Source: Winogradskyella litoriviva
Lineage (GTDB): Bacteria > Bacteroidota > Bacteroidia > Flavobacteriales > Flavobacteriaceae
Length of the DNA stretch: 64,000 nt
Assembly: GCF_013249065.1 (NCBI RefSeq)
Contig: NZ_JABRWQ010000006.1
Coordinates: forward strand, 1 to 64,000
Reading direction: 5' to 3'
Numbering within the stretch: the stretch's first letter is position 1; every line of letters begins with the position of its first letter. The position numbers were made by a program, and so were the translations under genes. Shown here one piece after another: positions 54,429-64,000 of this stretch. The notes under the pieces were generated by a model. That model was given only the letters and a program-made list of their open reading frames with translations, was not told the DNA's origin and searched no databases.

Positions 54429-57400
54429 TTACGCTTTTGTATTTCTCACTTTTGTCTGATAAATCACGTTAGGTTTTGTGCCTACATGTTCTAACAAGTG
54501 ATACATACGATCATCTTCTCTTAATTCTGCAATCTTACTGCCTTTGTCATTGACATCTCCAAAAATCATTGCTCCATTTCCACATGCTGCAGAACAAGCT
54601 GTTTGAAATTCACCATCTTTAACTGGACGTCCATCACGTTTAGCATCAAGAATTGTTTTTTGTGTTTTTTGAATACACATAGAACATTTTTCCATAACAC
54701 CACGAGATCGAACAGTAACGTCTGGGTTTAATACCATACGACCTAAATCGTCATTCATATAATAGTCAAACTCATCATTCTTATTATATAGGAACCAGTT
54801 AAAGCGACGTACCTTATAAGGACAGTTATTTGCACAATATCTTGTACCTACACAACGGTTATAAGCCATGTGGTTTTGACCTTGACGACCATGCGCTGTT
54901 GCTGCAACAGGACAAACTGTTTCACAAGGTGCATGATTACAATGCTGACACATTACAGGTTGAAATGCTACTTGCGGATTATCCGCAGGACTTTCCATTT
55001 CCCCAAATTCACTTAACGAACTACCTAATCCAGATATATTCTTTTTCTTTTCATTATCACCTTCAAAAGTATCTTCAGAAGAATAGTATCTATCTATACG
55101 CAACCAGTGCATATCTCTACTACGTCTCATTTCTGATTTACCTACTACAGGCACATTATTTTCTGCATGACATGCAATAACACACGCACCACATCCTGTA
55201 CAAGCATTTAAATCAATAGATAAATTAAAGTGATGACCAACTGAACGGTCAAACTCATCCCACAAATCTACATCTGGCGATGTTACAGGAGTTTCTATAT
55301 GATTAAGCGAAACAACAGGAACAGAATTCCAATGTTTTTTGTCTTTTGTATTAAATATTTCTAAAGATGTTTCTTTAATAATGTCACCACGACCCATTAA
55401 AGTATTATGCAACTGCACACAAGCAAACTCATGTTCTCCTACAGTCTTTTCAATAGAAACACTTTGAACTGAATTAAAATTCTGGTATAATGGGTAAGCA
55501 TTAACACCAGTTTTCATTTCATCTTTTAAAGCCTTAGAAGTTCTTCCATAACCAAAAGACATACCTACAGAACCTTTTGCTTGTCCTGGTTGAATAATAA
55601 CAGGTACTGTTATTGCCTCAGCACCATTAACTGAAACTTTAGCATAACTACCATTTAAACCACCATTGGCAACATTCCAATTCTTTAACTCTAACTTATC
55701 TGCATCGGATTGAGATATCGTTAAGTAATTATCCCAAGTTGTTCTTGTAATTGGATCAGGAAATTCTTGTAACCAAGGATTATTAGCCTGTTGGCCATCA
55801 CCCATTCCTGTTTTTGTATAAAGAACCAATTCTAATCCTTCTGCGACTTTTGCTTTTGCTAAAGCACGTGCTGCCGCTCCTCCAGTTAATACCGAAGTTA
55901 CATCTGCATTATCAACGGAAGTGTTTATTGTTTTTGATGTTGTACTTGTTACATACTCATCTTTATCTTCATCTTTAATACCTACACCTACTGCAACATC
56001 ATGGATAACACCACCTAAAAATGTTCTATCTTTTTTATCTTTTAACTCAGAAGACGTTGTTGTTACAGTTTTAGATGAAGAATTCTTAGAACCCACTCCA
56101 TTTGAAGCAGAGCGTGTCACAAAAACACCATCTTGTACTGCTTTATTAAATGAAGAACCATTTAATATATCTTTTATCCAAACTGATTTCAAATAATCCC
56201 TGTATGATCCAGTTGCACCAGTCCAAGCCATTAAAACTTCTTGAAACTGTTTAGTATCAAATAACGGACGAATTGTTGGTTGCATCATTGAATAATGACC
56301 AGTTTTTAATTCGAAATCTCCCCAAGATTCTAAATTATGAGGTGCCGCAGCAATATATTGACAATCTGTTGCTGTTTCATCTTGTTTCATTGAAAACGCA
56401 ACGGACAATTCAGTTTTAGCTAATCCTTCTTTAAAATCTGAAGCGTTTGGTAATGTGTAAGCCGGATTAACGCCATTCATAATAATAGCACCAACTTTTC
56501 CTGCTTTCATGTCAGCAACTAGTTGCATAACGGCCTTATCGCTTCCTTGTCTTGTATTTATCGTTGTACTTGGATCAAATGCTGCACTATTGAGATGTGT
56601 ATTGATTTCCAATACCGCAGTTTGCGCATTAACATCTTGTATACCTGTTATAACAACCGCATTTCTTCCTGCTAAACTTAATTCTTTTGCTGCAGATTTT
56701 ACCGCTGCATCTAAAACTTCCGGAAGTTTTACACCACCAGCAGAATTACCAGTAACTTCACTATATAACTTAGCTAATACTAATTTTTGTTGACTAGGTG
56801 TTAAAGGTACACGTTTATCAGCGTTTGCACCAGATAATGACATATTAGACTCAAACTGAATATGTCTAGACATTTTACCATGATGAGGAATACGATTTTT
56901 AGCATAACCTGATTCAAAACCTCCACCTTGCCAATCTCCTAAGAAATCAGCACCTATAGAAACAATAGTCTTAGCTTTAGAGAAATCGTAATTAGCCATT
57001 CCTCTTCTTCCATACTTAGCTTGGTAAGCGTCTAAAGTTGCAGATTCCGAAACCGCATCATAAACAACATGTGCTACATTACCATACTTCGCTTTAAACT
57101 CTCCAATTAATTTATTAACAGAAGGACTTGGCATTGATTGCGTTAACAATACTATGGATTTATCTTTTAGTCCTTTTAATTTAGAAGTCGTTTCAGACAT
57201 AAAAGTCTCCCAAGAGATTTTAGAATCACCTTTCATTGGTGCCTTAACTCTTAAGTTATCATATAATCCTAAAACCGAGGCATTCACTCTTGCGTTAGCT
57301 ATTCCGTTGGTAGCTGCATCTGTGTTATTTTCAATTTTAATAGGCCTTCCTTCTCTTGTCTTCACTAAAACACTAGTAAAATCAAAACCGTTCGCAATCG

Positions 57401-57695
57401 TTGTCGCATAATAGTTTGCAACACCCGGAACAATTTCCGTTGGTTGAACTATATAAGGTATTGATTTAATCACTGGCCCTTCACAAGCTGCTAAAGAAGC
57501 TGCTGCTGTACTAAAACCAACGTATTTTAAGAAATCACGACGCGACGTAGACGAAGACTCTAAAGACTCTTTATCTCCTAAAAATTCATCTGTAGGAATT
57601 TCTTCCACAAACTCATTTTGTTGTAGCGCCTCAACAATAGAGCTATTTTCGTTTAGCTCTTCAACACTTTTCCAGTATTTCTTGTTTGATGACAT
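54429..57695 (-). CDS. actB: Alternative complex III Fe-S/molybdopterin-like subunit ActB
   Basis: The 1088-residue protein begins with a Tat-like segment (SRRDFLKYVGFSTAAASLAAC, about residues 52-72) and joins a molybdopterin-oxidoreductase-like part (about 75-770) to a four-cluster ferredoxin-like part (about 800-1040). The cluster motifs are CTGCGACVIACHAENN, CQHCNHAPCETVCP, CVGTRYCANNCPYKVRRFN and CSMCIQKT with CSAACGNG. In known alternative complex III the molybdopterin part holds no cofactor and electrons pass through the clusters. The Cys after the Tat-like segment (AACEG) suggests a lipid anchor. It lies between actA and actC, 28 bp from the latter. Confidence 0.95.
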   Translation of the reverse strand: MSSNKKYWKSVEELNENSSIVEALQQNEFVEEIPTDEFLGDKESLESSSTSRRDFLKYVGFSTAAASLAACEGPVIKSIPYIVQPTEIVPGVANYYATTIANGFDFTSVLVKTREGRPIKIENNTDAATNGIANARVNASVLGLYDNLRVKAPMKGDSKISWETFMSETTSKLKGLKDKSIVLLTQSMPSPSVNKLIGEFKAKYGNVAHVVYDAVSESATLDAYQAKYGRRGMANYDFSKAKTIVSIGADFLGDWQGGGFESGYAKNRIPHHGKMSRHIQFESNMSLSGANADKRVPLTPSQQKLVLAKLYSEVTGNSAGGVKLPEVLDAAVKSAAKELSLAGRNAVVITGIQDVNAQTAVLEINTHLNSAAFDPSTTINTRQGSDKAVMQLVADMKAGKVGAIIMNGVNPAYTLPNASDFKEGLAKTELSVAFSMKQDETATDCQYIAAAPHNLESWGDFELKTGHYSMMQPTIRPLFDTKQFQEVLMAWTGATGSYRDYLKSVWIKDILNGSSFNKAVQDGVFVTRSASNGVGSKNSSSKTVTTTSSELKDKKDRTFLGGVIHDVAVGVGIKDEDKDEYVTSTTSKTINTSVDNADVTSVLTGGAAARALAKAKVAEGLELVLYTKTGMGDGQQANNPWLQEFPDPITRTTWDNYLTISQSDADKLELKNWNVANGGLNGSYAKVSVNGAEAITVPVIIQPGQAKGSVGMSFGYGRTSKALKDEMKTGVNAYPLYQNFNSVQSVSIEKTVGEHEFACVQLHNTLMGRGDIIKETSLEIFNTKDKKHWNSVPVVSLNHIETPVTSPDVDLWDEFDRSVGHHFNLSIDLNACTGCGACVIACHAENNVPVVGKSEMRRSRDMHWLRIDRYYSSEDTFEGDNEKKKNISGLGSSLSEFGEMESPADNPQVAFQPVMCQHCNHAPCETVCPVAATAHGRQGQNHMAYNRCVGTRYCANNCPYKVRRFNWFLYNKNDEFDYYMNDDLGRMVLNPDVTVRSRGVMEKCSMCIQKTQKTILDAKRDGRPVKDGEFQTACSAACGNGAMIFGDVNDKGSKIAELREDDRMYHLLEHVGTKPNVIYQTKVRNTKA

Positions 57696-57792
57696 AGTGT
57701 TTATTTATGATTTTTTTGACTTAAGATAACTTTATTAATTAGTTTACACTTTTTAATACAGCTTATCGTATTCTTTAAATTTATTCTATTTA

Positions 57793-59121
57793 TTAATAAT
57801 GACACTTACCGCATTCTAAACCTCCCATTTGTGCCGCAGTCAACTGCTCAACACCATACTTCTTAGACAGTTCTTCGTGGATTTTAGTGTAATATGCGTT
57901 ATCTTTTACTTTTACATCAGTTTCTCTGTGACAATTAATACACCACCCCATTGTTAAAGGAGAATGTTGGTACATAATTTCCATTTCCTCTACAGGACCA
58001 TGACACGTTTGACACTCTATACCTCCAACAGTTACGTGTTGAGAGTGATTAAAATATGCAAAGTCTGGTAAATTATGAATACGAATCCATTTTACCGGTT
58101 GAGACTCACCAGTATAACCAGTACCATCCCATCCTACAGCATCATATAATTTCTGAATTTCAGCATTGTAATCTACCCCATACTCATTGCCTTCCGCTAA
58201 CGTTTCTGGTGCTACTTCTGAAATTGATTTATGACAATTCATACAAACATTTAAAGAAGGTATTCCTGAAGTTTTACTAACGCGTGCAGAAGAGTGACAG
58301 TATTTACAATCTATACCATTATCACCTGCGTGAATTCTATGAGAATAATGAATTGGCTGTACAGGTTCGTAACCTTGATCTACACCAACTTGCATAAAAT
58401 ATCCATAAACAAAATAACCACTAGCCAACAAAAAGAAAATTGCTGTTACTAATACTAAAAATTGATTTTGAGCAAAAGCCTTCCATAATGGCATCCTTTT
58501 ATTTTCGGTTATAACCTCAATGCCTTTAGCTTCTGCAAAACGATCTAAAGTACGCTTTACTAATATTAATGCCATTGCCAATAAAGCAAACAATAGCGCT
58601 AAAGCACCAAGAATTAAATTGTTTGAAATACCTGGCTCCTGAACTACTTGCTCAGTCCCTGCAACAGGAACCGGTGGAGCAGCTGGAGGTTCAGCAGTAT
58701 AAGCTAAAATATCAGAAATATCCTGATCACTCAACTGCGGAAATGCAGTCATAGCAATTTGGTTATATTCATTATACACTTTATTAGCGTACGCATCACC
58801 AGATTTTATGAGCGAAGAACTATTTCTAATCCAAGCAGATAACCACGCTCTATCTAAACCTTGCTCATCAGCTAACCTCGCCTCAACATTACGTAAAGCA
58901 GGACCAGTCATAGGCTTATCTAATTTATGACAAGCCGCACAATTGGAATTATAGAGTGATTTCCCATTAGCTGGATCACCATCTTGAGCTGTAAGTGAAG
59001 TTGAAAACGTAAGTAAAAGTACAATACAAAGACTATATATCTTTGAGGTTAAACCACAGTAAATCACCTGTTTCATATTATTAGTTGGATTATCTTCTAA
59101 ACTTTGGTACGATTTTTTCAT
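57793..59121 (-). CDS. actA: Alternative complex III multiheme cytochrome c subunit ActA with fused cytochrome domain
   Basis: The 442-residue protein contains six CxxCH motifs. One lies in an N-terminal class I cytochrome c domain (about residues 48-145; NCAACHKL, with MTAFPQLSDQDISDILAY). After a membrane helix (about 165-187) and a second one (about 218-240) come the five hemes of ActA: CKYCHS, CMNCHK, CQTCHG, CINCHR and CGKCHY at the C-terminus. The classic Rhodothermus ActA is the pentaheme part; the fused sixth heme is a known variant in Bacteroidota as far as I recall. I keep the ATG at 59121; an ATG 15 codons later (MKQVIYCG) is possible. It is the first gene of the act operon. Confidence 0.92.
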   Translation of the reverse strand: MKKSYQSLEDNPTNNMKQVIYCGLTSKIYSLCIVLLLTFSTSLTAQDGDPANGKSLYNSNCAACHKLDKPMTGPALRNVEARLADEQGLDRAWLSAWIRNSSSLIKSGDAYANKVYNEYNQIAMTAFPQLSDQDISDILAYTAEPPAAPPVPVAGTEQVVQEPGISNNLILGALALLFALLAMALILVKRTLDRFAEAKGIEVITENKRMPLWKAFAQNQFLVLVTAIFFLLASGYFVYGYFMQVGVDQGYEPVQPIHYSHRIHAGDNGIDCKYCHSSARVSKTSGIPSLNVCMNCHKSISEVAPETLAEGNEYGVDYNAEIQKLYDAVGWDGTGYTGESQPVKWIRIHNLPDFAYFNHSQHVTVGGIECQTCHGPVEEMEIMYQHSPLTMGWCINCHRETDVKVKDNAYYTKIHEELSKKYGVEQLTAAQMGGLECGKCHY

Positions 59122-59157
59122 TAAAATTATGAAAAAACATCTTTATAAAAACTCTCG

Positions 59158-59165
59158 CAAAAGTA
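59158..59165 (-). promoter_or_regulatory. Putative -7 box of the act-cox operon
   Basis: On the - strand TACTTTTG fits TAnnTTTG and lies 37 bp before the actA ATG. No -33 TTG at the normal distance was seen. Confidence 0.4.
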
Positions 59166-59348
59166 ACATTTAAAGTGGATTTTGGAAATCTTAGATATGT
59201 GTTAATACCTAATTTATACCAATTCTAAATAAATATATATGAAAATTTTTGACCCATTTATAACGTTTAATTAATAGAGACATATTGAAGGGCAATTGAT
59301 TACTCAAAGAATTTATTTAAATTTTCAGTTTTTATTAAATGAATACTA

Positions 59349-59356
59349 TAAATTTG
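59349..59356 (+). promoter_or_regulatory. Putative -7 box of the SPOR-domain gene
   Basis: TAAATTTG fits TAnnTTTG and lies 17 bp before the ATG at 59374. Confidence 0.45.
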
Positions 59357-59373
59357 CAACTAAATAATATCAT

Positions 59374-59754
59374 ATGATTTTTAATAAAAAAAACGTATAC
59401 AGCTTTTTTCTAGCCTTAATTGTAACACTATCAATAAATGCACAAGAAGGAATAATTACAGTAACACAAGACAACGACATAGATAGGTTGTTAGAATACA
59501 AAAAAGATATCAAAACGGCAAAGACGTATACAATTCAAGTCTATAACAGCACTGATCCAGATAAAGCAAAACGAGAAAAGTCTAACTTCTTGAATTCTTA
59601 TAATGAATGGAATGTTGAAATCGTTTGGAATACGCCTAACTATAAAGTTTGGGTAGGTAATTTTGCTACACGACTTGAAGCTGATCGTGCTTGGTCTAAA
59701 ATTAGAAAAAAATACATGAATGCTAATGTTATTCAACCTAGATTAGATGATTAA
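59374..59754 (+). CDS. SPOR domain-containing protein
   Basis: The 126-residue protein has a signal peptide (about 1-24, ending in SINAQ) and a SPOR domain over residues about 50-122: YTIQVYNSTDPDKAKREKSN, VWVGNFATRLEADRAWSKIRK. SPOR domains bind glycan strands stripped of stem peptides at division sites. It is a minimal secreted SPOR protein with no membrane anchor, so it probably lies free in the periplasm. It is transcribed alone, has its own -7 box and ends at a shared bidirectional terminator. Confidence 0.88.
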   Translation: MIFNKKNVYSFFLALIVTLSINAQEGIITVTQDNDIDRLLEYKKDIKTAKTYTIQVYNSTDPDKAKREKSNFLNSYNEWNVEIVWNTPNYKVWVGNFATRLEADRAWSKIRKKYMNANVIQPRLDD

Positions 59755-59800
59755 TTAAATGGTATTTTAATTAGCATAGCTATTTAACTATTGGCACTTA

Positions 59801-59858
59801 CTTTAAAGCATAAAAAAAAACCGACAATAATTTGTCGGTTTTTTTTTATGCTTTAAAG
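59801..59858. terminator. Bidirectional terminator with 27-bp perfect inverted repeat
   Basis: Two perfectly complementary 27-base arms (59801-59827 and 59832-59858) flank the loop TAAT. The core CCGACAA/TTGTCGG is flanked by nine As and nine Ts, so a stem plus T run exists in both directions, serving the SPOR gene (+) and infB (-). Confidence 0.92.
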
Positions 59859-59874
59859 TATTTATAACTATATG

Positions 59875-62637
59875 CTATTTCAACTTTTTCTTTACTTCTA
59901 CTTCTTGGAAGGCTTCAATTACATCACCAATTGCTATATCATTGTAACCTTTAATTTGCATACCACAGTCGTAACCTTTTGCTACTTCTCTAACATCATC
60001 TTTAAAACGTTTTAATGCTTCAAGCGTTCCTGTATGAACAACTACACCATCTCTAATAATTCTAATTCCAGAATTTCTAAAGATTTTACCGTTCATAACC
60101 ATACAACCTGCAATATTACCAACTTTAGATACTTTAAATATTTCTCTAATTTCAGCAGTACCTGTAACTTCTTCTTTCACCTCTGGAGATAACATACCTT
60201 CCATTGCATCCTTAAGATCATTAATTGCTGCATATATGATAGAATATGTTCTGATGTCAATTTCTTCCTTGTCTGCAATCATTCTTGCATTACCAACAGG
60301 ACGAACATTAAATCCAACTATAATAGCATCTGAAGCCGTTGCCAATAAGACATCACTTTCTGTAATGGCACCAACACCTTTATGTATAATATTAACTTGA
60401 ATTTCTTCAGTAGATAATTTTTGGAATGAATCCGTTAATGCTTCTACCGAACCATCAACATCACCTTTAAGAATTATATTTAACTCTTGGAAATCTCCAA
60501 GTGCTATACGTCTTCCTATTTCATCTAATGTAATATGACGTTGTGTTCTAACAGATTGCTCACGTTGTAATTGTGTACGTTTGGTTGCAATTTGTTTAGC
60601 TTCTCGTTCATCTTCAAAAACATTAAACTTATCACCTGCCTGAGGCGCACCATCTAAACCTAATATAGAAACAGGAGTTGCAGGACCAGCTTCAGCAACA
60701 TCGTGCCCACGCTCATCTTGCATAGCTTTCACTTTACCACTATTTTTTCCTGCTAAAACATAATCTCCAACTTTTAATGTACCTGCTTGTACTAAAATTG
60801 TTGACACATATCCTCTTCCTTTATCTAAATAAGCCTCTACTACAGTTCCGCTTGCCGCTTTATTAGGATTAGCTTTTAATTCTAATAATTCAGCTTCAAG
60901 TAATACTTTCTCTAATAATTCTTTTACACCAGTACCCATTTTTGCAGAAATATCGTGAGATTGAATTTTTCCACCCCAATCTTCTACCAAAAGGTTCATT
61001 GTCGCTAATTGCTCTTTTACCTTTTCTGGGTTAGCATCTGGTTTATCAATTTTATTTATTGCAAAAACAATAGGAACGCCTGCTGCTTGCGCATGAGAAA
61101 TCGCCTCTTTTGTTTGTGGCATTATAGCATCATCCGCTGCTACAACAATAATTGCTATATCTGTTACTTGAGCACCACGTGCACGCATAGCTGTAAAGGC
61201 CTCGTGACCTGGTGTATCTAAAAATGCAATTTTTTGTCCGTTCTCTAACTCCACACCATAAGCTCCAATGTGCTGTGTTATACCTCCAGATTCTCCTGCA
61301 ATTACGTTTTCTTTACGAATGTAATCTAACAACGATGTTTTACCATGATCAACGTGACCCATTACCGTAACAATCGGCGCTCTTGGTTCTAAATCTTCCG
61401 GTTTATCTTGAACTTCTTCGATTGACTCTTCTATACCTGCTGTAATAAACTCTACATCGTAACCAAATTCTTCTGCTACAATTGTTAAAGTTTCAGCATC
61501 TAGTCTTTGGTTCATAGTTACCATCATACCTAGAGACATACATGCGGATATCACTTGAGTAACTCCAACCTCCATCATTGTAGCAATTTCACTAACAGTA
61601 ACGAACTCTGTTACCTTAATAGTTTTACTTTCTGCTGCTGCAATTTCTTGATCAATTTCAGTTTGTTCTCTATGTTGATCTCTTTTATCTCTTCTATACT
61701 TGGCACCTTTACCTTTATTAGATTTACCTTGTAATTTCTCAAGAGTTTCTCTAATTTGTTTTTTTACATCTTCTTCAGTAGGTTCTTCCTTAACTACTTT
61801 TGGCCTAGTATTACCACCTCTACCTTTTCCTCCTCTTCTATTATCGAAGTTAGGTTTTCCACCAGTATCATTTCCACCTTTACTAATTCTACGTCTTTTA
61901 CGTTTATTAGCATCTCCTGTACTTGCTGGTTTTACTTCCTTCTTCTTTTTTGGCTTATTAAATTGAGATAAATCAATTTTTTTACCTGTAATATTAGGTC
62001 CAGAAAGTTTTTTGTATTGTGTCTTTAAAGTTTCTTCTACTGGCTCTTTTGGTTCTGCTGGTGCCTCTTCTTTCTTAGAAGTTTCTTTAGCTTTTGGCTT
62101 TTCAACTTTTTCAGTCTTCGCTACCTTTTCTTCTTTAACAACCTTTTCAGTTGTTTCAACCTTTTCTACTTTAGCTACGACTGGCTCTTCTTTTGGCTTT
62201 TCAACTTCTTTTTTAGGCGCTTCAGCTATAGGAGTTTCCTTTACCTCGGGAGCTTTAGGAGCTTCCTCTTTAGCGGGTTTAGCCTTTTTATCTAAGTCTA
62301 TTTTACCAACTTGTTTTGGCCCACTTAATTCTGCTTTAGCCTTAACAATAGATTCTCGTTCGGCTTTTTGCTTTTGCTTTTCCTCAATTTCACGCTCTCT
62401 CTGTTCACGAAGCTCTTCTTTTTCTTTAAGTTTTGCTTCACTAACTTCTTGAGCTTTTTCACGTTTAGATGCATCAGTCTGAAATTCATCAGATAATGTA
62501 TCATAAACTTCTTGCGAAATTTTAGTATTAGGGCTCTTCTCTATCTCGACACCTTTGGATTCTAAAAAATCCACAGCACGATCTATAGAGATGTTTAATT
62601 CCCTTAATACTTTATTTAATCTTGTCATTTGAGCCAT
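59875..62637 (-). CDS. infB: Translation initiation factor IF-2
   Basis: The 920-residue protein has a short N-terminal IF2_N domain ([23 protein letters not shown]), a long Lys/Glu/Pro-rich low-complexity region (about 50-320) that is typical for this phylum, a second IF2_N-like part (about 330-400) and the GTPase core: G1 [10 protein letters not shown]3 DTPGHEAF, G4 NKID. Domains II to IV follow ([38 protein letters not shown]). It brings initiator tRNA to the ribosome. It follows nusA by 86 bp, the normal nusA-infB order. Confidence 0.97.
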   Translation of the reverse strand: MAQMTRLNKVLRELNISIDRAVDFLESKGVEIEKSPNTKISQEVYDTLSDEFQTDASKREKAQEVSEAKLKEKEELREQREREIEEKQKQKAERESIVKAKAELSGPKQVGKIDLDKKAKPAKEEAPKAPEVKETPIAEAPKKEVEKPKEEPVVAKVEKVETTEKVVKEEKVAKTEKVEKPKAKETSKKEEAPAEPKEPVEETLKTQYKKLSGPNITGKKIDLSQFNKPKKKKEVKPASTGDANKRKRRRISKGGNDTGGKPNFDNRRGGKGRGGNTRPKVVKEEPTEEDVKKQIRETLEKLQGKSNKGKGAKYRRDKRDQHREQTEIDQEIAAAESKTIKVTEFVTVSEIATMMEVGVTQVISACMSLGMMVTMNQRLDAETLTIVAEEFGYDVEFITAGIEESIEEVQDKPEDLEPRAPIVTVMGHVDHGKTSLLDYIRKENVIAGESGGITQHIGAYGVELENGQKIAFLDTPGHEAFTAMRARGAQVTDIAIIVVAADDAIMPQTKEAISHAQAAGVPIVFAINKIDKPDANPEKVKEQLATMNLLVEDWGGKIQSHDISAKMGTGVKELLEKVLLEAELLELKANPNKAASGTVVEAYLDKGRGYVSTILVQAGTLKVGDYVLAGKNSGKVKAMQDERGHDVAEAGPATPVSILGLDGAPQAGDKFNVFEDEREAKQIATKRTQLQREQSVRTQRHITLDEIGRRIALGDFQELNIILKGDVDGSVEALTDSFQKLSTEEIQVNIIHKGVGAITESDVLLATASDAIIVGFNVRPVGNARMIADKEEIDIRTYSIIYAAINDLKDAMEGMLSPEVKEEVTGTAEIREIFKVSKVGNIAGCMVMNGKIFRNSGIRIIRDGVVVHTGTLEALKRFKDDVREVAKGYDCGMQIKGYNDIAIGDVIEAFQEVEVKKKLK

Positions 62638-62723
62638 AAACTGCCTGTAAAATACTTAAATATATGTTATACCAATTCAACTTCAAAATGAATTCTAAAA
62701 TTCATTATAAATTTAACCGATAT

Positions 62724-63956
62724 TTAATCTTCAAATTCTTCTTTTAGAATTCTAATAACGTCTAAAATCGTTTCTTCTTCCAAATCTGTACGCTTCACTA
62801 AATCGATAACGTCTTGTTCTAAAATACTCTTAGCTGTATCTAAACCAGCTTTACTAAATTCTGAAATTACCCAGTCTTCAATTTCGTCTGAGAATTCCTT
62901 TAATTCTACATCTTCTTCTGCTCCTTCTCTAAATACATCTATTTCGTAACCTGTTAATTGACCAGCCAAACGAATATTGTGACCACCTCTACCAATAGCT
63001 TTTGAAACCTCTTCTGGTTTTAGTAATACCTCTGCACGCATATTTTCTTCATCTAACTTTAAAGAGGTTACTCTAGCCGGACTTAATGCTCTTGTTACAA
63101 AAAGCTGAACATTGTTTGTGTAGTTAATAACATCAATATTTTCGTTTCCTAACTCACGTACAATACCATGAATTCTAGAACCTTTCATACCAACACATGC
63201 TCCAACTGGATCTATTCTATCATCATAAGAATCTACGGCTACTTTTGCTTTTTCACCAGGAATACGCACTACTTTTTTAACTGTAATTAAACCATCGAAA
63301 ACTTCTGGTATCTCTTGCTCAAATAATTTCTCTAGAAACATAGGTGACGTTCTAGACATTATAATAGCTGGCTTACTTCCTTTTAATTCTACACTTTCTA
63401 TAATCCCTCTTACGTTTTCTCCTTTTCTAAAGAAATCTGAAGGAATTTGTTTATCCTTTGGCAATATAATTTCATTACCATCATCATCTAATAAAATTAT
63501 TGCTCTATGACGAATATGGTGTACTTCTGCTGTATATATTTCGCCTTCAAGTTCTTTAAAGTGCTTATAAATATTAGTACTATCGTGCTCATGAATCTTA
63601 GAAATTAAGTTTTGTCTTAATGCTAGGATTGAACGTCTTCCTAAATCAATTAATTTAACTTCTTCTGCAACGTCTTCACCTACTTCAAAATCTGGTTCTA
63701 TTTTCTGAGCTTCTGATAATTCTATTTCTTGGTTTGGTTCTTCTACTTCACCATCAGCAACAACGATACGATTTCTCCAAATTTCTAAATCACCTTTATC
63801 TGGATTTATAATGATATCAAAATTATCGTCATCACCATATTTTTTCTTCAATGCATTACGTAACACATCTTCAAGAATTGCCATTAGCGTAACTCTATCT
63901 ATTAATTTGTCGTCCTTAAATTCTGAAAATGACTCAATTAACGCTACATTTTCCAT
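62724..63956 (-). CDS. nusA: Transcription termination/antitermination factor NusA
   Basis: The 410-residue protein has the NusA N-terminal RNA polymerase-binding domain (about 1-130), the S1 domain (about 135-200; GEIYTAEVHHIRHRAIIL), KH1 (KVAVDSYDDRIDPVGACVGMKGSRIHGIVRELG) and KH2 (AIGRGGHNIRLAGQLTGYEI). It lacks the C-terminal acidic repeats of E. coli NusA, as is usual outside gammaproteobacteria. The ATG is at 63956. Confidence 0.97.
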   Translation of the reverse strand: MENVALIESFSEFKDDKLIDRVTLMAILEDVLRNALKKKYGDDDNFDIIINPDKGDLEIWRNRIVVADGEVEEPNQEIELSEAQKIEPDFEVGEDVAEEVKLIDLGRRSILALRQNLISKIHEHDSTNIYKHFKELEGEIYTAEVHHIRHRAIILLDDDGNEIILPKDKQIPSDFFRKGENVRGIIESVELKGSKPAIIMSRTSPMFLEKLFEQEIPEVFDGLITVKKVVRIPGEKAKVAVDSYDDRIDPVGACVGMKGSRIHGIVRELGNENIDVINYTNNVQLFVTRALSPARVTSLKLDEENMRAEVLLKPEEVSKAIGRGGHNIRLAGQLTGYEIDVFREGAEEDVELKEFSDEIEDWVISEFSKAGLDTAKSILEQDVIDLVKRTDLEEETILDVIRILKEEFED

Positions 63957-63976
63957 AATTGATATGAATTAAAATT

Positions 63977-64000
63977 TTATTTTAACTTTTGCTTCCTTAA
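63977..64000 (-). CDS. Possible C-terminal tail of RimP, cut by window edge
   Basis: On the - strand one frame reads LRKQKLK and a TAA stop at 63977-63979, 20 bp before nusA. rimP usually precedes nusA and ends in a basic tail, so this may be its end. Seven codons cannot prove it. Confidence 0.25.
   Translation of the reverse strand, partial: LRKQKLK

Noticed and set aside
62012..62452. 146-residue Ser/Phe/Ala-rich frame on the + strand
   Set aside because: It is the antisense of the Lys/Glu/Pro/Ala repeats in the IF-2 N-terminal region.
1..64000. Mobile elements, CRISPR array, tRNA or rRNA genes
   Set aside because: I looked for transposase or integrase frames, spaced direct repeats and cloverleaf sequences in the gaps and found none.

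Overview
The window looks like chromosomal DNA of a marine-type member of the Flavobacteriaceae (Bacteroidota). The grounds are the AT-rich base composition, the -7 boxes of the Bacteroidota type TAnnTTTG in front of many genes, a SprA-type type IX secretion translocon, a RemB-like gliding protein, a DUF5686 protein, TonB-dependent uptake, alternative complex III and a two-domain NADP malic enzyme. I see no insertion sequence, prophage, CRISPR array, tRNA or rRNA. Nearly all of it is orderly core genome; the most accessory part is a sugar-use locus at about 35.7-43.8 kb.

Layout. 1-2104 (-): N-terminal 701 codons of a large secreted CUB/PKD/anchor-L protein that runs off the left edge. 2.5-4.6 kb (+): a NifU-family Fe-S scaffold, a dodecin and an MscS channel. 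4.6-12.4 kb (-): a complete MacAB-TolC-like export operon (ATPase, two permeases, adaptor, TolC, second adaptor) followed by tsaB. 12.6-18.0 kb (-): cytochrome oxidase subunits III/III/IV, ctaB (heme O synthase), and a downstream group with SCO, DUF420 and two small or unnamed proteins, all about assembling a heme-copper oxidase. 18.2-22.1 kb (-): a RemB-like outer-membrane protein and two TonB proteins. 22.2-33.3 kb (-): VanZ-like protein, gcvH, sprA (7.4 kb), ruvA, malic enzyme. 33.4-35.7 kb (+): DUF5686 protein.

35.7-43.8 kb is a self-contained sugar locus: GH13 subfamily 18-type phosphorylase, PfkB sugar kinase, SLC45-like MFS symporter, a TonB-dependent receptor without a SusD partner, and a divergent LacI regulator. 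Two perfect 14-bp LacI-type palindromes lie between regulator and receptor, 20 bp apart. The likely route is outer-membrane import, inner-membrane symport, phosphorolysis to glucose 1-phosphate plus a second sugar such as fructose, then phosphorylation of that sugar. Sucrose is the best guess for the substrate.

43.8-47.1 kb (-): ruvB, a cytochrome P450 and queG as an operon. 47.2-59.1 kb (-): alternative complex III genes actA-F continuing directly into cytochrome oxidase subunits II and I; with the subunit III/IV cluster at 15-17 kb this supplies a full quinol-to-oxygen respiratory chain. 59.4-59.8 kb (+): a SPOR-domain protein. 59.9-64.0 kb (-): infB and nusA, preceded at the edge by what may be the tail of rimP.

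I did not find a convincing undescribed system. The best leads are a TonB-C-like domain fused to the RemB-like barrel next to two TonB genes, a helix-hairpin-helix tail on the membrane protein ActC, a dodecin without its flavin-stacking Trp, a His-rich loop in ActF, a tetranucleotide repeat 8 bp before the exporter operon start, and shared TTAA stop codons at two convergent gene pairs.
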